Source: Azolla caroliniana
Taxonomy: Eukaryota; Polypodiophyta
DNA length: 64,000 nt
Direction of reading: 5' to 3'
Assembly (NCBI GenBank): GCA_043228905.1
Contig: JBHGNT010000008.1
Coordinates: 62,001 to 126,000, forward strand
The notes below the pieces were generated by a model. It saw nothing but the letters and a program-made list of their open reading frames with translations. It was not told the origin of the DNA and did not search any database. Positions 51,246 to 63,308 of the stretch are shown here, piece after piece (positions within the stretch are counted from its first letter, which is position 1; every line of letters starts with the position of its first letter). A program made the translations under genes and the position numbers.

Positions 51246-54197
51246 ATCGAAGCTAACAATGCTAGCTATGATATGGAATTAGAAAATCAAGATTTTGAAA
51301 CTCAGGTCGAGAGACATGAAGAAATTACCAAATTAGAGGAGGGATTGAGAAGAGCCTGAGAGTAAATTAAAATGTTCATACCTGGCCCATGTGATATTGG
51401 ATTTTATTGTTCAAACATGGGAATCGAAGCTAACAATGCTAGCTATGATATAGAATTAAAAAATCAATGTTTTGAAACTCAGGTCGAGAGACATGAAGAA
51501 ATTACCAAATTAGAGGAGGGAAGTAGAGAAGACGCCGAGAGTAAATTTAAATGTTCATACCTGGCCCATGTGATATCGGATTTTAGTGTTCAAATATACG
51601 AATCGAAGCTAACAATGCGAGCTATGTTATGGAAATCAAAAATCAAGATTTTCAAACTCAGGTGGAGAGACATGAAGAAATTCCAAAATTAGAGGAGGGA
51701 GTAGAGAAGAGCCCGAGAGTAAATTAAAATGTTCATACCTGGCCCATGTGATATCGGATTTTAGTGTTCAAACTTGGGAATCGAAGCTAGCAAAGCTACC
51801 TATGATATGGAATTCAAAAATCAAGCATTTGAAACTCACGTCAAGAGACATGAAGAAATAACCAAATTTGAGGAGGGAGTTGAGAAGAGCCCGAGAGTAA
51901 ATTAAAATGTTCATACCTGGCCCATGTGATATCGGATTTTTGTGTTCAAACATGCGAATTGAAGCTAACAATGCTACCTATGATATGGAATTAAAAAATG
52001 AAGCTTTTGAAACTCAGGTCGAGTGACATGAAGAAATAACCAAATTTGAGGAGGGAGTTGAGAAGAGCCCGAGAGTAAATTAAAATGTTCATACCTGGCC
52101 CATGTGATATCGGATTTTTGTGTTCAAACATACGAATCGAAGCTAACAAGGCTAGCTATGATATCGAATTAAAAAATCAAGGTTTTGAAACTCAGGTCGA
52201 GAGACATGAAGAAATTAACAAATTAAAGGAGGGATTGAGAAGAGCGCATGAGTAAATTAAAATGTTCATACCTGGCCCATGTGATATAGGATTTTAGTGT
52301 TCAAACATGCGAATCGAAGCTAACAATGCTACCTATGATATGGACTTAAAAAATAAATCTTTTGAAACTCATGTCGAAAGACATGAAGAAATTACCAAAT
52401 TAGAGGAAGGAGTAGAGAAGAGGCCGAGAGAAAATTAAAATGTTCATAACTGGCCCATTGAATATCGGATTTTAGTGTTCAAACAGGCGAATCGAAGCTA
52501 ACAATGCTAGCTATGATATGGAATTAAAAAATCAAGATTTTGAAACTCAGGTCAAGAGACATGAAGAAATTACCAAATTAGAGGAGGGATTGAGAAGAGC
52601 CTGAGAGTAAATTAAAATGTTCATACCTGGCCCATGTGATATCGGATTTTATTGTTCAAACATGGGAATCGAAGCTAACAATGCTAGCTATGATATAGAA
52701 TTAAAAAATCAATGTTTTGAAACTCAGGTCGAGAGACATGAAGAAATTACCAAATTAGAGGAGGGAAGTAGAGAAGACGCCGAGAGTAAAGTAAAATGTT
52801 CATACCTGGCCCATGTGATATCGGATTTTAGTGTTCAAATATGCGAATCGAAGCTAACAATGCGAGCTATGTTATGGAAATCAAAAATCAAGATTTTCAA
52901 ACTCAGGTGGAGAGACATGAAGAAATTACCAAATTTGAGGAGGGAGTTGAGAAGAGCCCGAGATCAAATTAAAATGTTCATACCTGTCCCATGTGATATC
53001 GGATTTTAGTGTTCAAACATTTGAATCGAAGCTTACAATGTTAGCTATCATATGAAAGTCAAAAATAAGGATTTTGAAAGTCACATTGAGAGACATGAAG
53101 AAATAACCAAATTTAAGGAGGGAGTTGAGAAGAGCCCGAGAGTAAATTAAGATGTTCATACCTGGCCCATGTGATATCGGATTTTAGTGTTCAAACATAC
53201 GAATCGAAGCTAACAAGGCTAGCTATGATATCGAGTTAAAACATCAAGGTTTTGAAACTCAGGTCGAGAGACATGAAGAAATTACCAAATTAGAGGAGGG
53301 AGTAGAGAAGAGCCCGAGAGTAAATTAAAATGTTCATACCTGTCCCATGTGATATCCGATTTTAGTGTTCAAACATTTGAATTGAAGCTTACAATGTTAG
53401 CTATCATATGGAAGTAAAAAATAAGGATTTTGAAACTCACGTTGAGAGACATGAAGAAATAACCAAATTTGAGGAGGGAGTTGAGAAGAGCCCGAGAGTA
53501 AATTAAAATGTTCATACCTGGCCCATGTGATATCGGATTTTAGTGTTCAAATATGCGAATCGAAGCTAACAATGCGAGCTATGTTATGGAATTAAAAAAT
53601 CAATGTTTTGAAACTCAGGTCGAGAGACATGAAGAAATTACCAAATTAGAGGAGGGAGTAGAGAAGAGCCCGAGAGTAAATGAAAATGTTCATACCTGTC
53701 CCATGTGATATCCGATTTTAGTGTTCAAACATTTGAATTGAAGCTTACAATGTTAGCTATCATATGGAAGTAAAAAATAAGGATTTTGAAACTCACGTTG
53801 AGAGACATGAAGAAATAACCAAATTTGAGGAGGGAGTTGAGAAGAGCCCGAGAGTAAATTAAAATGTTCATACCTGGCCCATGTGATATCGGATTTTATT
53901 GTTCAAACATGGGAATCGAAGCTAACAATGCTAGCTATGATATAGAATTAAAAAATCAATGTTTTGAAACTCAGGTCGAGAGACATGAAGAAATAACCAA
54001 ATTAGAGGAGGGAAGTAGAGAAGACGCCGAGAGTAAATTAAAATGTTCATACCTGGCCCATGTGATATCGGATTTTAGTGTTCAAATATGCGAATCGAAG
54101 CTAACAATGCGAGCTATGTTATGGAAATCAAAAATCAAGATTTTGAAACTCAGGTGGAGAGACATGAAGAAATTCCAAAATTAGAGGAGGGAGTAGA

Positions 54198-57100
54198 GAA
54201 GAGCCCGAGAGTAAATTAAAATGTTCATACCTGGCCCATGTGATATCGGATTTTAGTGTTCAAACTTGCGAATCGAAGCTAGCGAAGCTACCTATGATAT
54301 GGAATTCAAAAATCAAGCATTTGAAACTAACGTCAAGAGACATGAAGAAATAACCAAATTTGAGGAGGGAGTTGAGAAGAGCCCGAGAGTAAATTAAAAT
54401 GTTCATACCTGGCCCATGTGATATCGGATTTTTGTGTTCCAACATGCGAATTGAAGCTAACAATGCTACCTATGATATGGAATTAAAAAATGAAGCTTTT
54501 GAAACTCAGGTCGAGAGACATGAAGAAATTACCAAATTTGAGGAGGGAGTTGAGAAGAGCCCGAGATCAAATTAAAATGTTCATACCTGTCCCATGTGAT
54601 ATCGGATTTTAGTGTTCAAACATTTGAATCGAAGCTTACAATGTTAGCTATCATATGGAAGTAAAAAATAAGGATTTTGAAAGTAACGTTGAGAGACATG
54701 AAGAAATAACCAAATTTGAGGAGGGAAGTAGAGAAGAGTCCGAGAGTAAATTAAAATGTTCATACCTGGCCCATGTGATATCGGATTTTAGTGTTCAAAT
54801 ATGCGAATCGAAGCTAACAATGCTACCTATGATATGGAATTAAAAAATCAAGATTTTGAAAGTCACGTTGAGAGACATGAAGAAATAACCAAATTTGAGG
54901 AGGGATTGAGAAGAGCCCGAGAGTAAATTAAAATGTTCATACCTGGCCCATGTGATATCAGATTTTAGTGTTCAAACTTGCGAATCGAAGCTAGCAAAGC
55001 TACCTATGATATGGAATTCAAAAATCAAGCATTTGAAACTCACGTCAAGAGACATGAAGAGATAACCAAATTTGAGGAGGGAGTTGAGAAGAGCCCGAGA
55101 GTAAATTAAAATGTTCATACCTGGCCCATGTGATATCGGATTTTTGTGTTCAAACATGCGAATTGAAGCTAACAATGCTACCTATGATATGGAATTAAAA
55201 AATGAAGCTTTTGAAACTCAGGTCGAGAGACATGAAGAAATTACCAAATTTGAGGAGGGAGTTGAGAAGAGCCCGAGATCAAATTAAAATGCTCATACCT
55301 GTCCCATGTGATATCGGATTTTAGTGTTCAAACATTTGAATCGAAGCTTACAATGTTAGCTATCATATGGAAGTAAAAAATAAGGATTTTGAAAGTCACG
55401 TTGAGAGACATGAAGAAATAACCAAATTTGAGGAGGGAAGTAGAGAAGAGTCCGAGAGTAAATTAAAATGTTCATACCTGGCCCATGTGATATCGGATTT
55501 TAGTGTTCAAATATGCGAATAGAAGCTAACAATGCTAGCTATGATATGGAATTAAAAAATCAAGATTTTGAAAGTCACGTTGAGAGACATGAAGAAATAA
55601 CCAAATTTGAGGAGGGATTGAGAAGAGCCCGAGAGTAAATTAAAATGTTCATACCTGGCCCATGTGATATCGGATTTTAGTGTTCAAACTTGCGAATCGA
55701 AGCTAGCAAAGCTACCTATGATATGGAATTCAAAAATCAAGCATTTGAAACTCACGTCAAGAGACATGAAGAGATAACCAAATTTGAGGAGGGAGTTGAG
55801 AAGAGCCCGAGAGTAAATTAAAATGTTCATACCTGGCCCATGTGATATCGGATTTTTGTGTTCAAACATGCGAATTGAAGCTAACAATGCTACCTATGAT
55901 ATGGAATTAAAAAATGAAGCTTTTGAAACTCAGGTCGAGAGACATGAAGAAATTACCAAATTTGAGGAGGGAGTTGAGAAGAGCCCGAGATCAAATTAAA
56001 ATGTTCATACCTGTCCCATGTGATATCGGATTTTAGTGTTCAAACATTTGAATCGAAGCTTACAATGTTAGCTATCATATGGAAGTAAAAAATAAGGATT
56101 TTGAAAGTCACGTTGAGAGACATGAAGAAATAACCAAATTTGAGGAGGGAAGTAGAGAAGAGTCCGAGAGTAAATTAAAATGTTCATACCTGGCCCATGT
56201 GATATCGGATTTTAGTGTTCAAATATGCGAATCGAAGCTAACAATGCTAGCTATGATATGGAATTAAAAAATCAAGATTTTGAAAGTCACGTTGAGAGAC
56301 ATGAAGAAATAACCAAATTTGAGGAGGGATTGAGAAGAGCCCGAGAGTAAATTAAAATGTTCATACCTGGCCCATGTGATATCGGATTTTAGTGTTCAAA
56401 CTTGCGAATCGAAGCTAGTAAAGCTACCTATGATATGGAATTCAAAAATCAAGCATTTGAAACTCACGTCAAGAGACATGAAGAAATAACCAAATTAAAA
56501 TGTTCATACCTGGCCCATGTGATATCGGATTTGAGTGTTCAAACATGTGAATCGAAGCTAACAATGCTAGCTATGATATGGCATTAGAAAATCAAGCTTT
56601 GGATACTCAGGTCAAGAGATATGAAGAAATTACCAAATTAGAGGAGGGAGTTGAGAAGAGCCCGAGAGTAAATTAAAATGTTCATACCTGGCCCATGTGA
56701 TATCGGATTGTAGTGTTCAAACATGCGAATTGAAGCTAACAATGCTACCTATGATATGGAATTAAAAAATGAAGCTTTTGAAACTCAGGTCGAGAGACAT
56801 GAAGAAATTCCAAAAAAAAAGGAGGGAGTAGAGAAGAGCCCGAGAGTAAATTAAAATAGGCGAATCGAAGCTAACAATGCTAGCTATGATATGGAATTAG
56901 AAAATCAAGATTTTGAAACTCAGGTCGAGAGACATGAAGAAATTACCAAATTAGAGGAGGGATTGAGAAGAGCCTGAGAGTAAATTAAAATGTTCATACC
57001 TGGCCCATGTGATATTGGATTTTATTGTTCAAACATGGGAATCGAAGCTAACAATGCTAGCTATGATATAGAATTAAAAAATCAATGTTTTGAAACTCAG

Positions 57101-59163
57101 GTCGAGAGACATGAAGAAATTACCAAATTAGAGGAGGGAAGTAGAGAAGACGCCGAGAGTAAATTTAAATGTTCATACCTGGCCCATGTGATATCGGATT
57201 TTAGTGTTCAAATATACGAATCGAAGCTAACAATGCGAGCTATGTTATGGAAATCAAAAATCAAGATTTTCAAACTCAGGTGGAGAGACATGAAGAAATT
57301 CCAAAATTAGAGGAGGGAGTAGAGAAGAGCCCGAGAGTAAATTAAAATGTTCATACCTGGCCCATGTGATATCGGATTTTAGTGTTCAAACTTGGGAATC
57401 GAAGCTAGCAAAGCTACCTATGATATGGAATTCAAAAATCAAGCATTTGAAACTCACGTCAAGAGACATGAAGAAATAACCAAATTTGAGGAGGGAGTTG
57501 AGAAGAGCCCGAGAGTAAATTAAAATGTTCATACCTGGCCCATGTGATATCGGATTTTTGTGTTCAAACATGCGAATTGAAGCTAACAATGCTACCTATG
57601 ATATGGAATTAAAAAATGAAGCTTTTGAAACTCAGGTCGAGTGACATGAAGAAATAACCAAATTTGAGGAGGGAGTTGAGAAGAGCCCGAGAGTAAATTA
57701 AAATGTTCATACCTGGCCCATGTGATATCGGATTTTTGTGTTCAAACATACGAATCGAAGCTAACAAGGCTAGCTATGATATCGAATTAAAAAATCAAGG
57801 TTTTGAAACTCAGGTCGAGAGACATGAAGAAATTAACAAATTAAAGGAGGGATTGAGAAGAGCGCATGAGTAAATTAAAATGTTCATACCTGGCCCATGT
57901 GATATAGGATTTTAGTGTTCAAACATGCGAATCGAAGCTAACAATGCTACCTATGATATGGACTTAAAAAATAAATCTTTTGAAACTCATGTCGAAAGAC
58001 ATGAAGAAATTACCAAATTAGAGGAAGGAGTAGAGAAGAGGCCGAGAGAAAATTAAAATGTTCATAACTGGCCCATTGAATATCGGATTTTAGTGTTCAA
58101 ACAGGCGAATCGAAGCTAACAATGCTAGCTATGATATGGAATTAAAAAATCAAGATTTTGAAACTCAGGTCAAGAGACATGAAGAAATTACCAAATTAGA
58201 GGAGGGATTGAGAAGAGCCTGAGAGTAAATTAAAATGTTCATACCTGGCCCATGTGATATCGGATTTTATTGTTCAAACATGGGAATCGAAGCTAACAAT
58301 GCTAGCTATGATATAGAATTAAAAAATCAATGTTTTGAAACTCAGGTCGAGAGACATGAAGAAATTACCAAATTAGAGGAGGGAAGTAGAGAAGACGCCG
58401 AGAGTAAATTAAAATGTTCATACCTGGCCCATGTGATATCGGATTTTAGTGTTCAAATATGGGAATCGAAGCTAACAATGCGAGCTATGTTATGGAAATC
58501 AAAAATCAAGATTTTCAAACTCAGGTGGAGAGACATGAAGAAATTACCAAATTTGAGGAGGGAGTTGAGAAGAGCCCGAGATCAAATTAAAATGTTCATA
58601 CCTGTCCCATGTGATATCGGATTTTAGTGTTCAAACATTTGAATCGAAGCTTACAATGTTAGCTATCATATGAAAGTCAAAAATAAGGATTTTGAAAGTC
58701 ACATTGAGAGACATGAAGAAATAACCAAATTTAAGGAGGGAGTTGAGAAGAGCCCGAGAGTAAATTAAGATGTTCATACCTGGCCCATGTGATATCGGAT
58801 TTTAGTGTTCAAACATACGAATCGAAGCTAACAAGGCTAGCTATGATATCGAATTAAAACATCAAGGTTTTGAAACTCAGGTCGAGAGACATGAAGAAAT
58901 TACCAAATTAGAGGAGGGAGTAGAGAAGAGCCCGAGAGTAAATTAAAATGTTCATACCTGTCCCATGTGATATCGGATTTTAGTGTTCAAACATTTGAAT
59001 TGAAGCTTACAATGTTAGCTATCATATGGAAGTAAAAAATAAGGATTTTGAAACTCACGTTGAGAGACATGAAGAAATAACCAAATTTGAGGAGGGAGTT
59101 GAGAAGAGCCCGAGAGTAAATTAAAATGTTCATACCTGGCCCATGTGATATCGGATTTTAGTG
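54198..59163 (+). repeat. 5 kb segmental duplication, copy B
   Basis: Partner of 48,580-53,545 at 5,618 bp, including three further 712 bp units from about 54,202. About 650 bp separate the end of copy A from the start of copy B, so this is a near-tandem rather than a direct tandem pair. A partial third copy of the region near 51.3-52.0 kb appears at about 60.46-61.15 kb (offset 9,135 bp). Confidence 0.93.
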
Positions 59164-59164
59164 T

Positions 59165-61900
59165 TCAAACATGCGAATCGAAGCTAACAACGGTAGCTAT
59201 GATATCGAATTAAAAAATCAAGATTTTGAAACTCATGTCAAGAGACATGAAGAAATTACCAAATTAAAGGAGGGATTGAGAAGAGCGCATGAATTAATTA
59301 AAATGTTCATACCTGGCCCATGTGATATAGGATTTTAGTGTTCAAACATGCGAATCGAAGCTAACAATGCTACCTATGATATGGACTTAAAAAATCAATC
59401 TTTTGAAACTCATGTCGAAAGACATGAAGAAATTACCAATTTAGAGGAAGGAGTAGAGAAGAGGCCCAGAGTAAATTAAAATGTTCATAACTGGCCCATT
59501 GAATATCGGATTTTAGTGTTCAAACAGGCGAATCGAAGCTAACAATGCTAGCTATGATATGGAATTAAAAAATCAAGATTTTGAAACTCAGGTCGAGAGA
59601 CATGAAGAAATTCCCAAATTAGAGGAGGGATTGAGAAGAGCCCGAGAGTAAATTAAAATGTTCATACCTGGCCCATGTGATATCGGATTTTTGTGTTCAA
59701 ACATGCGAATCGAAGCTTTCGAAACTCAGGTCGTGAGACATGAAAAAATTACCAAATTTGAGGAGGGAGTTGAGAAGAGCCCGAGATCAAATTAAAATGT
59801 TCATACCTGTCCCATGTGATATCGGATTTTAGTGTTCAAACATTTGAATCGAAGCTTACAATGTTAGCTATCATATGGAAGTAAAAAATAAGGATTTTGA
59901 AAGTCACGTTGAGAGACATGAAGAAATAACCAAATTTGAGGAGGGAGTTGAGAAGAGCCCGAGAGTAAATTAAAATGTTCATACCTGCCCCATGTGATAT
60001 CGGATTTTTGTGTTCAAACATACGAATCGAAGCTAACAAGGCTAGCTATGATATCGAATTAAAAAATCAAGGTTTTGAAACTCAGGTCGAGAGACATGAA
60101 GAAATTACCAAATTAAAGGAGGGATTGAGAAGAGCGCATGAGTAAATTAAAATGTTCATACCTGGCCCATGTGATATAGGATTTTAGTGTTCAAACATGC
60201 GAATCGAAGCTAACAATGCTACCTATGATATGGACTTAGAAAATCAATCTTTTGAAACTCATGTCGAAAGACATGAAGAAATTACCAATTTAGAGGAAGG
60301 AGTAGAGAAGAGGCCGAGAGTAAATTAAAATGTTCATAACTGGCCCATTGAATATCGGATTTTAGTGTTCAAACAGGTGAATCGAAGCTAACAATGCTAG
60401 CTATGATATGGAATTAGAAAATCAAGATTTTGAAACTCAGGTCGAGAGACATGAAGAAATTACCAAATTAGAGGAGGGATTGAGAAGAGCCTGAGAGTAA
60501 ATTAAAATGTTCATACCTGGCCCATGTGATATCGGATTTTATTGTTCAAACATGGGAATCGAAGCTAACAATGCTAGCTATGATATAGAATTAAAAAATC
60601 AATGTTTTGAAACTCAGGTCGAGAGACATGAAGAAATTACCAAATTAGAGGAGGGAAGTAGAGAAGACGCCGAGAGTAAATTAAAATGTTCATACCTGGC
60701 CCATGTGATATCGGATTTTAGTGTTCAAATATGCGAATCGAAGCTAACAATGCGAGCTATGTTATGGAAATCAAAAATCAAGATTTTCAAACTCAGGTGG
60801 AGAGACATGAAGAAATTCCAAAATTAGAGGAGGGAGTAGAGAAGAGCCCGAGAGTAAATTAAAATGTTCATACCTGGCCCATGTGATATCGGATTTTAGT
60901 GTTCAAACTTGGGAATCGAAGCTAGCAAAGCTACCTATGATATGGAATTCAAAAATCAAGCATTTGAAACTCACGTCAAGAGACATGAAGAAATAACCAA
61001 ATTTGAGGAGGGAGTTGAGAAGAGCCCGAGAGTAAATTAAAATGTTCATACCTGGCCCATGTGATATCGGATTTTTGTGTTCAAACATGCGAATTGAAGC
61101 TAACAATGCTACCTATGATATGGAATTAAAAAATGAAGCTTTTGAAACTCAGGTCGAGTGACATGAAGAAATTACCAAATTTGAGGAGGGAGTTGAGAAG
61201 AGCCCGAGATCAAATTAAAATGTTCATACCTGTCCCATGTGATATCGGATTTTAGTGTTCAAACATTTGAATCGAAGCTTACAATGTTAGCTATCATATG
61301 GAAGTAAAAAATAAGGATTTTGAAAGTCACGTTGAGAGACATGAAGAAATAACCAAATTTGAGGAGGGAAGTAGAGAAGAGTCCGAGAGTAAATTAAAAT
61401 GTTCATACCTGGCCCATGTGATATCGGATTTTAGTGTTCAAATATGCGAATCGAAGCTAACAATGCTAGCTATTATATGGAATTAAAAAATCAAGATTTT
61501 GAAAGTCACGTTGAGAGACACGAAGAAATAACCAAATTTGAGGAGGGATTGAGAAGAGCCCGAGAGTAAATTAAAATGTTCATACCTGGCCCATGTGATA
61601 TCGGATTTTAGTGTTCAAACATACGAATCGAAGCTAACAAGGCTAGCTATGATATCGAATTAAAAAATCAAGGTTATGAAACTCACGTCGAGAGACATGA
61701 AGAAAATACCAAATGAGAGGAGGGATTGAGAAGAGCGCATGAGTAAATTAAAATGTTCATACCTGGCCCATGTGATATCGGATTTTCGTGTTCAAATATG
61801 CGAATCGAAGCTAACAATGCGAGCTATGTTATGGAAATAAAAAATCAAGATTTTGAAACTCAGGTCGAGAGACATGAAGAAATTCCAAAAAAAAAGGAGG
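59165..61900 (+). repeat. Domain 8a: HOR mosaic related to domains 5 and 7
   Basis: The CATTGAATATC marker at 59,488 and 60,337 is 849 bp apart, about 40 bp short of the usual 889. The shortfall is explained by a truncated monomer at 59,711. A 0.7 kb piece of the 5 kb duplication follows (60.46-61.15 kb), then core and HindIII-type monomers. Confidence 0.8.
59695..59740 (+). repeat. Truncated monomer joined at AAGCT
   Basis: CGAATCGAAGCTTTCGAAAC (59,707-59,726) skips from GAAGCT of the central part to the AAGCTTTCGAAACTC of the A-run part, losing about 40 bp. AAGCT is present at both ends. The deletion creates a HindIII site by a different route from the HindIII-type monomers. Confidence 0.87.
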
Positions 61901-63308
61901 GAGTAGAGAAGAGCCCGAGAGTAAATTAAAATGTTCATACCTGGCCCATGTGATATCGGATTTTAGTGTTCAAACTTCCGAATCGAAGCTAGCAAAGCTA
62001 CCTATGATATGGAATTCAAAAATCAAGCTTTTGAAACTCACGTCAAGAGACATGAAGAAATAACCAAATTTGAGGAGGGAGTTGAGGAGAGCCCGAGAGT
62101 AAATTAAAATGTTCATACCTGGCCCATGTGATATCGGATTTGAGTGTTCAAACATGCGAATCGAAGCTAACAATGCTGCCTATGATATGGACTTAAAAAA
62201 TAAATCTTTTGAAACTCATGTCGAAAGACATGAAGAAATTACCAAATTAGAGGAGGGAGTAGAGAAGAGGCCGAGAGTAAATTAAAATGTTCATACCTGG
62301 CCCATTTGATATCGGATTTTAGTGTTCAAACTTGCGAATCGAAGCTAGCAAAGCTACCTATGATATGGAATTCAAAAATCAAGCTTTTGAAACTCACGTC
62401 AAGAGACATGAAGAAATAACCAAATTTGAGGAGGGAGTTGAGAAGAGCCCGAGAGTAAATTAGAATGTTCATACCTGGCCCATGTGATATCAGATTTGAG
62501 TGTTCAAACATGCGAATCGAAGCTAACAATGCTAGCTATGATATGGCAATAGAAAATCAACATTGGAAACTCAGGTCGAGAGATATGAAGAAATAACCAA
62601 ATTTGAGGAGGGAGTTGAGAAGACCCCGAGAGTAAATTAAAATGTTCATACCTGGCCCATGTGATATCGGATTTTTGTGTTCAAACATGCGAATTGAAGC
62701 TAACAATGCTACCTATGATATGGAATTAAAAAATGAAGCTTTTGAAACTCAGGTCGAGAGACATGAAGAAATTACCAAATTTGAGGAGGGAGTTGAGAAG
62801 AGCCCGAGATCAAATTAAAATGTTCATACCTGTCCCATGTGATATCGGATTTTAGTGTTCAAACATTTGAATCGAAGGTTACAATGTTAGCAATCATATG
62901 GAAGTAAAAAATAAGGATTTCGAAAGTCACGTTGAGAGACATGAAGAAATAACCAAATTTGAGGAGGGAAGTAGAGAAGAGGCCGAGAGTAAATTGGATT
63001 TTAGTGATATCGGATTTTAGTGTTCAAATATGCGAATCGAAGCTAACAATGCGAGCTATGATATGGAAATCAAAAATCAAGATTTTCAAACTCAGGTCAA
63101 GAGACATGAAGAAATAACCAAATTTGAGGAGGGATTGAGAAGAGCCCGAGAGTAAAATAAAATGTTCATACCTGGCCCATGTGATATCGGATTTGAGTGT
63201 TCAAACATGCGAATCGAAGCTAACAAGGCTAGCTATGATATGGCATTAGAAAATCAATCTTTGGAAACTCAGGTCGAGAGATATGAAGAAATTACCAAAT
63301 TAGAGGAG
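61900..63308 (+). repeat. 1,409 bp tandem unit, copy 1
   Basis: The monomer series from about 61,900 restarts at 63,309; paired positions (61,970/63,379 and 62,326/63,735) are 1,409 bp apart. This is eight monomers minus 15 bp; a rearranged monomer at 62,990-63,025 accounts for most or all of the shortfall. The two copies look nearly identical. Confidence 0.9.
62990..63025 (+). repeat. Rearranged monomer start (TTTTAGTG repeated)
   Basis: Instead of AAATTAAAATG..CCATGTGATATCGG, the sequence reads AAATTGGATTTTAGTGATAT and then CGGATTTTAGTGTTC. The conserved ATG and CCTGGCCCATG are lost and GGATTTTAGTG is present twice, 18 bp apart. This looks like template switching onto the TTTTAGTG motif and back. 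Confidence 0.85.

Larger units (their letters stand above)
48580..53545 (+). repeat. 5 kb segmental duplication, copy A
   Basis: Matches 54,198-59,163 at a constant 5,618 bp with few substitutions and no net indel at the points I checked (49,354/54,972, 50,784/56,402, 51,372/56,990, 52,447/58,065 and 52,617/58,235). The copies include the same truncated monomers, the same nine-A run and the same three 712 bp units. They diverge after about 53,545 and 59,163. Confidence 0.93.

Noticed and set aside
52617-53009. Longest plus-strand frame, 130 codons (also 58,235-58,627)
   Set aside because: It runs through two monomers in different frames, depends on a stop-lost TTTTATTG variant, a 1 bp insertion and a GATCAAATT change at the second stop, and repeats the same peptide start at its end. 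There is no evidence of coding selection.
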